The notes under the pieces are model-generated. The model saw nothing but the letters and a program-made list of their open reading frames with translations, did no database searches and was not told the origin of the DNA. From Streptomyces viridochromogenes DSM 40736 (GTDB lineage Bacteria; Actinomycetota; Actinomycetes; Streptomycetales; Streptomycetaceae), in the NCBI RefSeq assembly GCF_000158955.1, contig NZ_GG657757.1:6353365-6388318 (forward strand): 34,954 nucleotides of DNA, in the 5' to 3' direction. Of this stretch, positions 23,194-31,991 are shown piece after piece. The position numbers and the translations under genes were made by a program. Position 1 is the stretch's first letter. Every line of letters starts with the position of its first letter.

Positions 23194-24357
23194 ATGACGA
23201 CCAAGACGACCAGGACGACCAAGGCAGACCCCACCGGCGACGTCCGCCTCACGGGCATAGCCAAGACCTACGGCGCCTTCACCGCCGTCCATCCGCTCGA
23301 CCTGACCGTGCCGCAGGGCTCCTTCTTCGCCCTGCTCGGGGCTTCCGGCTGTGGCAAGACCACGACCCTGCGCATGATCGCCGGACTGGAGGAACCTTCC
23401 TCCGGGACGGTGTCACTGGGCGACCAGGACGTGACCGCCCTCCCGCCGTACAAGCGGCCGGTGAACACCGTCTTCCAGTCGTACGCCCTCTTCCCACACC
23501 TCGACATCTTCGAGAACGTCGCCTTCGGCCTGCGCCGGCGCGGTCTGAAGTCGGTGAAGAAGCAGGTGGAGGAGATGCTGGAGCTGGTCCAGCTCGGCGA
23601 GCAGGCCCGCAAGAAACCGCACCAGCTCTCCGGCGGCCAGCAGCAGCGCGTCGCCGTGGCCCGCGCCCTGATCAACCACCCCAAGGTGCTCCTCCTCGAC
23701 GAGCCGCTCGGCGCCCTCGACCTCAAGCTGCGCCGCCAGATGCAACTGGAGCTCAAGCGCATCCAGACCGAGGTCGGCATCACCTTCATCCACGTCACGC
23801 ACGACCAGGAGGAGGCCATGACCATGGCCGACACGGTCGCCGTGATGAACGCGGGCCGGGTGGAACAGCTGGGCGCGCCGACCGACCTCTACGAGAACCC
23901 GCGGACCACCTTCGTCGCGAACTTCCTCGGCACCTCGAACTTCATCGAGGCCGAGGTCGACTCGAAGAGCGGCGACGAGATCGTGCTGAAGGCGGGCGGC
24001 GGCAAGCTCGTCCTGCCCGGGGCGCGATGTTCCGCGCCCGCGAGCACCGGCGGCAGGGTGCTGGCCGGCGTCCGCCCGGAGAAGATCTCCCTCACCCACG
24101 CGGACGACGCAGGCGAGATACCCGTGGGACGCAACCGCATCACCGGCCGGATCGCCGACTCCAGCTTCATCGGCGTCTCCACGCAGTACGTCGTCGACAG
24201 CCCCGTCTGCTCCGACTTCGAGGTCTACGCCCAGAACATCGACCGCGACCCCCGCCTCGTGCCCGGCGCCGAGGTCGTCCTGCACTGGAACCCCGCCCAC
24301 ACCTTCGGTCTGGACGCGAGCCAGGACGCGGACGCCGGAGTGGAAGAGGCGGTCTGA
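23194..24357 (+). CDS. Polyamine ABC transporter ATP-binding protein (PotA-like)
   Basis: A 387-residue ATPase. Walker A GASGCGKT (49-56), Q-loop in NTVFQSYALFPH, signature LSGGQ (145-149), Walker B LLLDEP (166-171), and H-loop in HVTHDQEEA are intact. The C-terminal regulatory TOBE domain (about 270-375) contains AGVRPEKISL. I chose the ATG at 23194; a GTG at 23185 overlaps the upstream stop and would add three residues. It powers import by the two permeases that follow and overlaps the first of them by one base. Confidence 0.94.
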   Translation: MTTKTTRTTKADPTGDVRLTGIAKTYGAFTAVHPLDLTVPQGSFFALLGASGCGKTTTLRMIAGLEEPSSGTVSLGDQDVTALPPYKRPVNTVFQSYALFPHLDIFENVAFGLRRRGLKSVKKQVEEMLELVQLGEQARKKPHQLSGGQQQRVAVARALINHPKVLLLDEPLGALDLKLRRQMQLELKRIQTEVGITFIHVTHDQEEAMTMADTVAVMNAGRVEQLGAPTDLYENPRTTFVANFLGTSNFIEAEVDSKSGDEIVLKAGGGKLVLPGARCSAPASTGGRVLAGVRPEKISLTHADDAGEIPVGRNRITGRIADSSFIGVSTQYVVDSPVCSDFEVYAQNIDRDPRLVPGAEVVLHWNPAHTFGLDASQDADAGVEEAV

Positions 24358-25286
24358 TGTCGACACTCACCGAGGCGCCACCACCGCTCGCACCAGAAGC
24401 ACCCGAGCCGAAACCCCCGAAGCGCAGGGGCCGTTTGACGCCGTACTGGCTGCTGCTCCCCGGCATCCTCTGGCTGCTGGTCTTCTTCGCGCTGCCGATG
24501 ATCTACCAGGCCTCCACGTCCGTGCAGACGGGCTCCCTGGAGGAGGGCTACAAGGTCACCTGGCACTTCGCCACGTACTGGGACGCGCTGTCCGCGTACT
24601 GGCCGCAGTTCGTCCGGTCCGTGCTCTACGCGGGCACCGCCACGATCCTGTGCCTGCTGCTCGGCTACCCGCTCGCGTATCTGATCGCCTTCCGCGCGGG
24701 TCGCTGGCGGAACCTGATCCTGATCCTGGTGATCGCGCCGTTCTTCACCAGCTTCCTGATCCGCACCCTCGCCTGGAAGACGATCCTCGCGGACGGCGGC
24801 CCGCTCGTCGGCGCCCTCGACACGCTGCACGTCCTGGACGTCACCAACTGGCTCGGCTGGACCGCCGGCGACCGCGTCCTCGCCACCCCGCTCGCGGTGG
24901 TCTGCGGACTGACGTACAACTTCCTGCCGTTCATGATCCTGCCGCTCTACACCTCACTGGAGCGCATCGACGGCCGCCTGCACGAGGCCGCGGGAGACCT
25001 GTACGCGAAACCCTCGACGACCTTCCGCAAGGTCACCTTCCCGCTGTCCATGCCGGGCGTCGTCTCCGGCACGCTGCTGACCTTCATCCCGGCGGCCGGC
25101 GACTACGTCAACGCCGACCTCCTCGGCTCCACCGACACCCGCATGGTCGGAAACGTCATCCAGACGCAGTTCCTGAGAGTGCTCGACTATCCGACGGCCG
25201 CGGCACTCTCCTTCATCCTCATGGCGGCCATTCTTCTCATGGTCACCCTCTATATCCGCCGGTCCGGCACGGAGGATCTGGTCTGA
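24357..25286 (+). CDS. Polyamine ABC transporter permease (PotB-like)
   Basis: A 309-residue membrane protein with about six helices, starting PYWLLLPGILWLLVFFALPM. The coupling EAA loop is EAAGDLYAKPSTTFRKVTFP, and FIPAAGDYVNADLLG is typical of PotB. The basic N-terminus KPPKRRGR is cytoplasmic. The ATG overlaps the stop of the ATPase gene (TGATG) and its own stop overlaps the next start in the same way, so all three are translationally coupled. Confidence 0.94.
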   Translation: MSTLTEAPPPLAPEAPEPKPPKRRGRLTPYWLLLPGILWLLVFFALPMIYQASTSVQTGSLEEGYKVTWHFATYWDALSAYWPQFVRSVLYAGTATILCLLLGYPLAYLIAFRAGRWRNLILILVIAPFFTSFLIRTLAWKTILADGGPLVGALDTLHVLDVTNWLGWTAGDRVLATPLAVVCGLTYNFLPFMILPLYTSLERIDGRLHEAAGDLYAKPSTTFRKVTFPLSMPGVVSGTLLTFIPAAGDYVNADLLGSTDTRMVGNVIQTQFLRVLDYPTAAALSFILMAAILLMVTLYIRRSGTEDLV

Positions 25287-26086
25287 TGCCCTTCGTCAAC
25301 TGGCTGAAAAGAAAACTCGTCGTCATCGCGGGACTGCTGACCCTCGGATATCTGCTGCTGCCGAACGTCATCGTGACGGTGTTCTCCTTCAACAAACCGA
25401 AGGGGCGCTTCAACTACGCATGGCAGCGGTTCTCCCTGGACGCCTGGAAGGATCCGTGCGGCGTCTCGGACCTGTGCGGCTCGCTGTCCGTCAGCCTCCA
25501 GATCGCGGTCTGGGCGACACTCGGCGCCACCCTCCTCGGCACCCTGATCGCCTTCGCGCTGGTCCGCTACCGGTTCCGCGCCCGCGGCGCCGTGAACTCG
25601 CTGATCTTCCTGCCCATGGCGATGCCCGAGGTCGTCATGGCGGCCTCGCTGCTCACCCTGTTCCTCAACATGGGCGCCCAGCTGGGCTTCTGGACGATCC
25701 TCATCGCGCACATCATGTTCTGCCTGAGTTTCGTGGTCACGGCCGTCAAGGCGCGCGTCATGTCGATGGATCCGAAACTGGAGGAGGCGGCCCGGGACCT
25801 GTACGCGGGCCCGTTCCAGACGTTCGTCCGCGTCACCCTGCCGATAGCCGCCCCCGGAATCGCGGCGGGCGCACTGCTCGCCTTCGCCCTCTCCTTCGAC
25901 GACTTCATCATCACCAATTTCAACGCCGGCTCGACCGTCACGTTCCCCATGTTCGTCTGGGGCTCGGCGCAGCGCGGAACGCCCGTTCAGATCAATGTCA
26001 TCGGCACCGCCATGTTCGTCGTCGCCGTACTGTTCGTCCTGACTTCCATGGTTGTCGGCAATCGCCGCAACAGACAAAAGGCATGA
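25286..26086 (+). CDS. Polyamine ABC transporter permease (PotC-like)
   Basis: A 266-residue permease with about six helices, starting VVIAGLLTLGYLLLPNVIVT and ending LTSMVVGNRRNRQKA. The EAA loop is EEAARDLYAGPFQTFVRVTL, and the family segment LSFDDFIITNFNAG is present. A short Cys-containing insert (DPCGVSDLCGS) between helices 1 and 2 is unusual and may form a disulphide outside the membrane. It pairs with the PotB-like permease. Confidence 0.93.
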   Translation: MPFVNWLKRKLVVIAGLLTLGYLLLPNVIVTVFSFNKPKGRFNYAWQRFSLDAWKDPCGVSDLCGSLSVSLQIAVWATLGATLLGTLIAFALVRYRFRARGAVNSLIFLPMAMPEVVMAASLLTLFLNMGAQLGFWTILIAHIMFCLSFVVTAVKARVMSMDPKLEEAARDLYAGPFQTFVRVTLPIAAPGIAAGALLAFALSFDDFIITNFNAGSTVTFPMFVWGSAQRGTPVQINVIGTAMFVVAVLFVLTSMVVGNRRNRQKA

Positions 26087-26104
26087 CCGTAGGGAGTTGA
26101 AATC

Positions 26105-27523
26105 ATGGCCCCTGGCGCCATGAACCGGTGGACTCATTCGCTTTCCGACGCCCAGCCGGTGCCGTACTGGCTGGACGACCCCGGCCGGCCCCGCCCGCAG
26201 CCCGCCCTCACCACCTCCGAGACCTGCGACCTGCTGGTCGTCGGCGGCGGCTACAGCGGACTGTGGACGGCTCTGATCGCCAAGGAACGCGACCCGGGAC
26301 GGGACGTGGTGCTGGTGGAGGGCCGCGAGGTGGGCTGGGCCGCCTCGGGCCGCAACGGCGGCTTCTGTGCCGCCTCCCTCACCCACGGCCTGCCCAACGG
26401 CCTCGCCCGCTGGCCGCAGGAGATCCACCGGCTCCAGGAACTGGGCGCCCGCAACCTCGACGCGATCGAGGCGGCGGTCGCCCGGCACTCCATCGACTGC
26501 GACTTCGAACGCACCGGCGAGATCGACGTCGCCACCGAGCCGTACCAGGCGGCGGAACTGCGCGACTGGCACGAGGAGACGGTCCGCCGGGGCCTCGCCG
26601 AGGACGTCGAGTACCTGGACGCCGAGGCGGTACGGGAGCAGGTGAACTCACCCACCTTCCAGGCCGGCCTGTGGGACCGCAGGGGCGTCGCCATGCTGCA
26701 CCCGGCGAAGCTCGCCTGGGGCCTGAAGCAGGCGTGCGTGAAGCTGGGCGTCCGCGTCCACGAGCACACCCCCGCGCTGACCCTGAAGCCCTACGGCGCC
26801 GGCATGGCCGTACGCACCCCCTACGGCCGGATCCGCGCCCGCCAGGTCGCCCTGGGCACCAACATCTTCCCCAGCCTGGTCCGGCGGGTCCGCTCCTACA
26901 CCGTCCCGGTCTACGACTACGCGCTCATGACCGAGCCGCTCACCGAGGGGCAGCTGGCGTCCATCGGCTGGAAGAACCGCCAGGGCCTCGGGGACAGCGC
27001 CAACCAGTTCCACTACTTCCGGCTGTCCGCCGACAACCGCGTCCTGTGGGGCGGATACGACGCGGTCTACCCCTACGGCGGCCGGGTCCGCGCCGAGTAC
27101 GACGACCGCCCGGAGACCTACGCCAAGCTCGCCGGGCACTTCTTCACCTGCTTCCCGCAGCTGGAGGGCGTCCGCTTCACCCACGCCTGGGGCGGCGCGA
27201 TCGACACCTGCTCCCGCTTCTCGGCGTTCTTCGGCACCGCCCACCAGAGAAAGGTCGCCTACGCGGCCGGCTACACGGGCCTGGGTGTCGGCGCCACCCG
27301 CTTCGGCGCCGAGGTGATGCTAGACCTGCTGTCCGGTGAGCGCACGGAACGCACCGAACTCGACATGGTCCGCAAGAAGCCCCTGCCCTTCCCGCCCGAA
27401 CCCTTCGCCTGGACGGGCATCGCCCTCACCAAGTGGTCCCTGGCCCGGGCGGACGCCCAGGCCGGACGCCGCAACCTGTGGCTGCGCACGATGGACCGGC
27501 TGGGCCTGGGATTCGACAGCTGA
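26105..27523 (+). CDS. FAD-dependent amine oxidase (PuuB-like)
   Basis: A 472-residue flavoprotein of the DAO family. The FAD-binding GGGYSG is at 47-52 in CDLLVVGGGYSGLWTA, followed by the acidic residue in LVEGREVGWAASGRNGGF, typical of gamma-glutamylputrescine oxidase (PuuB). Later motifs are VYDYALMTEPL, NRVLWGGYDAVYPYGG and HAWGGAIDTC, and C-terminal AAGYTGLGVGATRFGAEVMLDLL. It would oxidise a polyamine or its gamma-glutamyl derivative to the aldehyde used by the dehydrogenase at the head of the operon. It is the last clear operon member, 18 bp after the permease gene, with an AGGGAG ribosome site. ATG 26120 is an alternative start. Confidence 0.9.
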   Translation: MAPGAMNRWTHSLSDAQPVPYWLDDPGRPRPQPALTTSETCDLLVVGGGYSGLWTALIAKERDPGRDVVLVEGREVGWAASGRNGGFCAASLTHGLPNGLARWPQEIHRLQELGARNLDAIEAAVARHSIDCDFERTGEIDVATEPYQAAELRDWHEETVRRGLAEDVEYLDAEAVREQVNSPTFQAGLWDRRGVAMLHPAKLAWGLKQACVKLGVRVHEHTPALTLKPYGAGMAVRTPYGRIRARQVALGTNIFPSLVRRVRSYTVPVYDYALMTEPLTEGQLASIGWKNRQGLGDSANQFHYFRLSADNRVLWGGYDAVYPYGGRVRAEYDDRPETYAKLAGHFFTCFPQLEGVRFTHAWGGAIDTCSRFSAFFGTAHQRKVAYAAGYTGLGVGATRFGAEVMLDLLSGERTERTELDMVRKKPLPFPPEPFAWTGIALTKWSLARADAQAGRRNLWLRTMDRLGLGFDS

Positions 27524-27606
27524 ACCGGCAGGCGCGAGCGGGGTGTGAGCCGGTTCACTCCGGTTCACTCCAACGAGGTGCGAAAACCCGCGTAATGACG
27601 GTACGG

Positions 27607-27690
27607 AGACCCCCTTCTCCCTCGTGACGCCCCTCGGGACGCGATGCGCGGTCGCGAGGTTCACGAGTTGCACGAGGAAGAAGGGGGTCT
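27607..27690 (+). promoter_or_regulatory. Long inverted repeat covering the ribosome site of the next gene
   Basis: Two 20-bp arms, 27607-27626 and 27671-27690, pair with one mismatch; 44 bp lie between. The right arm includes the purine stretch GAAGAAGGGGG that should serve as ribosome site for the ATG at 27696. A smaller CCTCG/CGAGG stem lies inside. It could sequester translation, act as an attenuator, or end the upstream polyamine operon. A direct repeat CCGGTTCACT (two copies around 27550-27568) precedes it. Confidence 0.6.
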
Positions 27691-27695
27691 TTCCG

Positions 27696-28151
27696 ATGAC
27701 CGGTGCGAAGACGGCCGTCGAGTGGCTCGCATCCGTCGCACCCGATCCCGAGGCCTGCCGCTGGGAGTGGGAGCGCAACCCGCTCGGGGTCGCCCTGTTG
27801 CCGGCCGGCAGCGCCTGGGACGTGCTCATCCTGCCCGGCGAACTCGGCTACCGCACGCTCGACGTGCTCACCCGCGTCCTCGACCGGCCGGGCCCCGTGC
27901 TGGTCGACTTCGGCGACGCGCGCATGGGGTTCTTCGTGCCGCCGGGCACCGCGGCCCGCTGGCTCGGCACGGGGATCCGCACGGCGGGCGCCGGCACCTG
28001 GATCGTCGTGCCGTACCCGGGCCGTTCGTCACCCGGCGGCGTGCGCTGGCTCGTGGCGCCGGACGGCTCGGGCATGCTGACGGACCCGGCCCTGCTGGAG
28101 CTGGCGATGCACGAGGCGGCGGCGCGGCTGGCCACGGAGCACGACGACTAG
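27696..28151 (+). CDS. Unrecognised 151-residue protein
   Basis: A soluble 151-residue protein with good coding character, beginning MTGAKTAVEWLASVAPDPEA and containing CRWEWERNPLGVALLPAGSAWDVL, VDFGDARMGFFVPPGTAARW and TWIVVPYPGRSSPGGVRWLVAP. The alternation of WDVL, GP-VLVDFG-, MGFFVPPGTA-W and GTWIVVP segments is reminiscent of the small actinobacterial proteins related to the N-terminal domain of bifunctional DNA primase/polymerases, but I see no catalytic acidic triad and do not assign a function. The start is ATG 27696, with its ribosome site inside an inverted repeat. The stop TAG overlaps the stop of the convergent PAP2 gene in a CTAG. Confidence 0.75.
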   Translation: MTGAKTAVEWLASVAPDPEACRWEWERNPLGVALLPAGSAWDVLILPGELGYRTLDVLTRVLDRPGPVLVDFGDARMGFFVPPGTAARWLGTGIRTAGAGTWIVVPYPGRSSPGGVRWLVAPDGSGMLTDPALLELAMHEAAARLATEHDD

Positions 28152-28861
28152 GGCGCTGCCGCGGGGGTGCGGGGAGCGACCTCCGTCCTGGGGGCGGCCG
28201 CCGACCGCCGGAGGACCAGCCACAGGGACGAGAGCAGCACCGCACACAGACACCAGCTGGCCACCACGTCCAGTGGCCAGTGGTAGCCGCGGCGGACCAG
28301 GCCGTAGCTCGTGCCGAGCACGAGCGCGGCACAGCAGGTGACGAGGGCGCGGCGGGCCGGGGCCGTGCGGAGCAGGGGGATCAGGAGCAGGGTCGCGCAC
28401 CCGTAGGCGATGGCGGCGGTGGCGGTGTGGCCCGAGGGGTAGTAGCCGGTGCCGGGCGGGACGGCCGGGGTGCCCGGGCGGTCCGTGAGTTTCTTCAGCG
28501 GGATGATCAGCGCCGGAACCAGGGTCATGAGGAGAGCCGCGGCGGAGACGGGCAGCCACCAGCGGGCCGTACGGCGGGTCCGCAGGGCGGCGTATCCGAG
28601 GGCCACGACGAGGACCGGGACCGCGACCTGGACGTTGCCGAGGTCGGCGAGGAGTTCGGAGCAGCGGTCCGGGTCGATCAGGAGGCGGCTGAGGCGCTCG
28701 TCGGCCGCCACGAGCGGACCGTCCACGACCACCTGCCAGGTGACCAGGGCGAAGAGGAGGGCCGGGAAGCCGACCAGGAGGGCGAGGAGGCCCGGCCGTG
28801 CGGGCGTGCTCCTGTCCCGCGCGGTGGGGTTGTCGCGTTCCGGGTTCGCGGGGATCGGCAT
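28148..28861 (-). CDS. PAP2 superfamily membrane phosphatase
   Basis: A 237-residue integral membrane protein with about five to six helices and a short basic N-terminus. The three phosphatase motifs are visible: LKKLTDRPGTP, YYPSGHTATAAIAYG with the catalytic PSGH, and RRGYHWPLDVVAS with the nucleophilic His and its Asp partner. It would dephosphorylate a lipid phosphate such as undecaprenyl or phosphatidyl substrates at the outer face. The ATG at 28861 has no strong ribosome site; longer in-frame starts exist but their sequence does not look coding. Confidence 0.87.
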   Translation of the reverse strand: MPIPANPERDNPTARDRSTPARPGLLALLVGFPALLFALVTWQVVVDGPLVAADERLSRLLIDPDRCSELLADLGNVQVAVPVLVVALGYAALRTRRTARWWLPVSAAALLMTLVPALIIPLKKLTDRPGTPAVPPGTGYYPSGHTATAAIAYGCATLLLIPLLRTAPARRALVTCCAALVLGTSYGLVRRGYHWPLDVVASWCLCAVLLSSLWLVLRRSAAAPRTEVAPRTPAAAP

Positions 28862-28961
28862 GGGGCACAGCTTGGCACGAGCACAGACCTCCACTCGCGG
28901 CCGCTGCGGAGGATCACCTGAACCACCCGGGAAACGACGACGGCCGCTTCGACCACTGCCC

Positions 28962-29351
28962 GTGCCGTACGCCGAGCGCGTGATCGACACGGTCCTCGAC
29001 CACGCCCGCGACCCCCGCCACTTCTCACCGGGCCGGGAGAACGCCTGCAACGTCCTGGACGTGATCCACCCCTCGTGGCTCTGCGTCCGGCAGACCACTC
29101 ACCGCGCCGAAGAGGCCCGGGCTTGGGCCACGTCCCAGCTCACCGCCGCCCTGCGCCGCCGGCACCCGCATCAGGGCTTCCCCTTCGGCCCCGCCCCCGA
29201 CGGCACCGGCCCGAGCCGTGAGCCCGGCCTCCAGGGCACGGAGATGTGGCTCGCCATCATCTGGCTGCTGGCTGATCTCCTGGGCCTCGCCGACGTCCTG
29301 GGCTATCGCCCACCCGGCATCCACCGCCCGGACCCGGTCCGGCCCGAGTGA
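28962..29351 (+). pseudogene. Probable 5'-truncated conserved actinobacterial protein
   Basis: From a GTG at 28962 the frame encodes 129 residues: VPYAERVIDTVLDHARDPRH, then NACNVLDVIHPSWLCVRQTT, AWATSQLTAALRRRHPHQG and GLQGTEMWLAIIWLLADLLG, followed by LGYRPPGIHRPDP. The sequence is clearly coding and resembles the C-terminal half of a longer conserved Streptomyces protein whose name I cannot recall. No ribosome site precedes the GTG, and the same frame upstream, antisense to the PAP2 start, does not look coding. So I read it as a 3' fragment; a genuine short gene is possible. Confidence 0.5.
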
Positions 29352-29382
29352 ACTGTCAGTGCCGGGTGCGAGACTGCCCGGC

Positions 29383-30003
29383 ATGACCGAACCCCACCCG
29401 AAAGCGGACCTGCTCCGCTATCTCCAGGACGCCCGCGACGCGCTGTTGTGGAAGCTCGAGGGGCTCTCCGAGTACGACGTCCGCCGCCCGCTCACGCCGA
29501 CCGGGACCAATCTGCTCGGGCTGGTCAAGCACGTGGCCGGGGTGGAGCTGGGGTACTTCGGCGACACGTTCGGACGGCCATACTTCGCCCAGGAACCGCC
29601 GCCCCCCTGGTGGTACACGGAGGACGCCGAACCCGGCGCGGACATGTGGGCCACCCTCGACGAGTCACGCGAGCAGATCGTCGGGCTCTACCGGCAGGCG
29701 TGGCGGCACGCGAACCGCACGATCGAGACACTGCCGCTGGACGCGACCGGTCACGTCCCGTGGTGGCCCGAGGAACGGCGGAAGGTGACGTTGCACCACA
29801 TCCTGGTGCGGGTCGTCTCCGACACGCAGCGGCACGCCGGGCACGCCGACATCGTGCGCGAACTCATCGACGGGAGCGTCGGCCTGACAAAGGCCTCCGG
29901 CAGCGTGCCGGAGGGCGACCGGAAGTGGTGGGAGGAGCACCGGGCCCGGCTGGAACAGGCCGCGCGGGAAGCCGGCGACGGCCGGTCCCGCGAGGGTGCC
30001 TGA
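29383..30003 (+). CDS. DinB-like (DUF664) protein
   Basis: A 206-residue protein of the DinB superfamily, four-helix bundles with a three-histidine metal site. Candidate ligands are His in GLVKHVAGVELGYFG, His in VTLHHILVRVV and His in QRHAGHADIVREL. In actinobacteria such proteins often act as mycothiol-dependent or unknown metal enzymes. The start is ATG 29383 (MTEPHPKADLLRYLQ), 31 bp after the upstream fragment's stop; no strong ribosome site is visible. It is followed by a terminator hairpin. Confidence 0.88.
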   Translation: MTEPHPKADLLRYLQDARDALLWKLEGLSEYDVRRPLTPTGTNLLGLVKHVAGVELGYFGDTFGRPYFAQEPPPPWWYTEDAEPGADMWATLDESREQIVGLYRQAWRHANRTIETLPLDATGHVPWWPEERRKVTLHHILVRVVSDTQRHAGHADIVRELIDGSVGLTKASGSVPEGDRKWWEEHRARLEQAAREAGDGRSREGA

Positions 30004-30023
30004 AGAGGAGGAAGAGGGAGGTC

Positions 30024-30063
30024 GGCCGCCCCGGAACAGGGGGGGGGTGGTTCCGGGGCGGCC
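30024..30063 (+). terminator. Terminator hairpin after the DinB-like gene
   Basis: A perfect 14-bp inverted repeat, GGCCGCCCCGGAAC (30024-30037) and GTTCCGGGGCGGCC (30050-30063), has a 12-nt G-rich loop. It lies 20 bp after the stop. Nothing coding is supported from here to 30402 apart from a second hairpin at 30270-30300. Confidence 0.8.
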
Positions 30064-30269
30064 GTCCGGACCGGAACGTCGCGCGCCCCGGGGGGTTTGG
30101 GGCGGGCGACTGTCCGATCGGTGAGGAGATCCAGAGCCTCAGGCTCCGGTTGTGTGCGCGAGGGCACGACCAGGTCGAAGCTGGGGAGGCCCCGGCCTGA
30201 TGTCACCCACAGTCCCCTGTGGGCGGGGTGTATCTCTCATCTGGTGAGAACCTACGGCAGGGCCGGGGC

Positions 30270-30300
30270 GGATGACAGGCCGCAGGGCCTCCTGTCATCC
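30270..30300. terminator. Hairpin downstream of gabT
   Basis: A perfect 10-bp inverted repeat, GGATGACAGG (30270-30279) and CCTGTCATCC (30291-30300), lies about 100 bp beyond the gabT stop on the other strand, in a non-coding stretch between convergent genes. It probably ends the gabT transcript. Confidence 0.6.
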
Positions 30301-30402
30301 ACCTCGCACACCTTCTTCACACGCTCTGCCGCTCGCCGCCCCGGTAGTGGAACCGGAGCGGCTCACCTGCCCCGACGGGGGCTCAGATGCGCGGTGCCGG
30401 CG

Positions 30403-31737
30403 TCAGATACGCGCGAAACCCTGCTCGATGATGTCGAGGCCCTCGTTCAGCAGGTCGTCGCCGATCACCAGCGGAGGCAGGAAGCGGAGCACGTTGCCGT
30501 AGGTGCCACAGGTCAGGACCAGCAGGCCCTCGGCGTGGCAGGCCTTGGCGAGCGCGGCGGTCGCCTCCGGGTTCGGCTCCTTCGTCGTACGGTCCTTGAC
30601 CAGCTCGATGGCGATCATGGCGCCACGGCCGCGGACGTCGCCGATGATGTCGAACTTCTCCTGCATGGCGGACAGGCGCGCCTTCATCACGGCCTCGATG
30701 TGCTTGGCCTTGGTGTTGAGGTCGAGCTCCCTCATGGTCTCGATCGAGCCGAGCGCACCGGCACACGCGACCGGGTTGCCGCCGTAGGTGCCACCCAGGC
30801 CGCCCGCGTGTGCGGCGTCCATGATCTCGGCACGCCCGGTGACCGCGGCGAGCGGCAGACCGCCGGCGATGCCCTTCGCGGTGGTGATGAGGTCCGGGAC
30901 GATCCCCTCGTCCTCACAGGCGAACCACTGCCCCGTACGGCAGAAACCGGACTGGATCTCGTCGGCGACGAAGACGATCCCGTGGTCGGCGGCGAACTTC
31001 CGAACGGCCGGCAGGAAGCCCTTGGCCGGCTCGATGAATCCGCCCTCGCCGAGCACCGGCTCGATGATGATCGCGGCGACGTTCTCCGCGCCGACCTGCT
31101 TGCTGATCTGGTCGATGGCCTGCGCGGCGGCCTCGGGCCCGGCGTTCTCGGGCCCGGTCGGCCACCGGTAGCCGTAGGCGACCGGCACGCGGTACACCTC
31201 GGGCGCGAACGGCCCGAAGCCGTGCTTGTACGGCATGTTCTTCGACGTCAGCGCCATGGTCAGGTTGGTGCGCCCGTGGTAGCCGTGGTCGAAGACCACC
31301 ACGGCCTGCCGCTTGGTGTACGCCCGGGCGATCTTCACGGCGTTCTCGACGGCCTCGGCGCCGGAGTTGAACAGCGCGCTCTTCTTGGCGTGGTCACCCG
31401 GGGTGAGCTCGGCGAGCGCCTCGGCGACCTCGACGTACCCCTCGTAAGGCGTGACCATGAAACAGGTGTGGGTGAAGTCGGCGAGCTGTGCGGACGCCCG
31501 GCGGACGACGGCCTCGGCGGAGGCGCCGACGGAGGTCACGGCGATGCCCGAGCCGAAGTCGATCAGCCGGTTGCCGTCGACGTCCTCGATGATCCCGCCG
31601 CCCGCGCGCGCCGTGAACACGGGCAGCACGGACCCCACGCCCTGCGCGACCGCGGCGGTACGGCGGGCCTGCAGCTCCTGCGACTTCGGACCGGGAATGG
31701 CGGTGACGAGGCGGCGCTCCTGCGGAAGTGCGGTCAT
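30403..31737 (-). CDS. gabT: 4-aminobutyrate aminotransferase
   Basis: A 444-residue class III PLP aminotransferase that converts GABA and 2-oxoglutarate to succinic semialdehyde and glutamate. Features: FNSGAEAVENAVKIARAYT, DHGYHGRTNLTMALTSK, IIIEPVLGEGGFIEPAKGFL, VFVADEIQSGFCRTGQWFA with the cofactor-binding Asp, PLP-binding Lys288 in TTAKGIAGGLPLAAVTGRAE, and GGTYGGNPVACAGAL. The start is ATG 31737 with AGGAGCC upstream. Together with the dehydrogenase and oxidase in this window it completes polyamine breakdown through GABA. It is transcribed separately, divergent from the FtsK-like gene. Confidence 0.94.
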   Translation of the reverse strand: MTALPQERRLVTAIPGPKSQELQARRTAAVAQGVGSVLPVFTARAGGGIIEDVDGNRLIDFGSGIAVTSVGASAEAVVRRASAQLADFTHTCFMVTPYEGYVEVAEALAELTPGDHAKKSALFNSGAEAVENAVKIARAYTKRQAVVVFDHGYHGRTNLTMALTSKNMPYKHGFGPFAPEVYRVPVAYGYRWPTGPENAGPEAAAQAIDQISKQVGAENVAAIIIEPVLGEGGFIEPAKGFLPAVRKFAADHGIVFVADEIQSGFCRTGQWFACEDEGIVPDLITTAKGIAGGLPLAAVTGRAEIMDAAHAGGLGGTYGGNPVACAGALGSIETMRELDLNTKAKHIEAVMKARLSAMQEKFDIIGDVRGRGAMIAIELVKDRTTKEPNPEATAALAKACHAEGLLVLTCGTYGNVLRFLPPLVIGDDLLNEGLDIIEQGFARI

Positions 31738-31991
31738 GAGGGGCTCCTGGGGTGGTGCGGACGGGGGGTGCGGGGACACTGCGCTTCTTTTCTCGCAGGC
31801 TAGGGCGGGGGGAGGGGGGTGGTCATGCTCCATGTGGGCGTTGTCGGCCAAGCGGCTTGTCCGGGGTGGACATGGCGGTCTCCCCGACCTGGTGTCCCTT
31901 ACCCGGCCGTGTAAGCGGTGAACTCCCCAGGGGAGGGCGTTAGATTGGCTCGCTGATGGTGGATGGAGCGGCTGGTCAGGGGGCAAGGGCG

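Noticed and set aside
30064..30402. Small gene between the DinB-like gene and gabT
   Set aside because: Short open frames there lack ribosome sites and coding bias; only the hairpins are supported.
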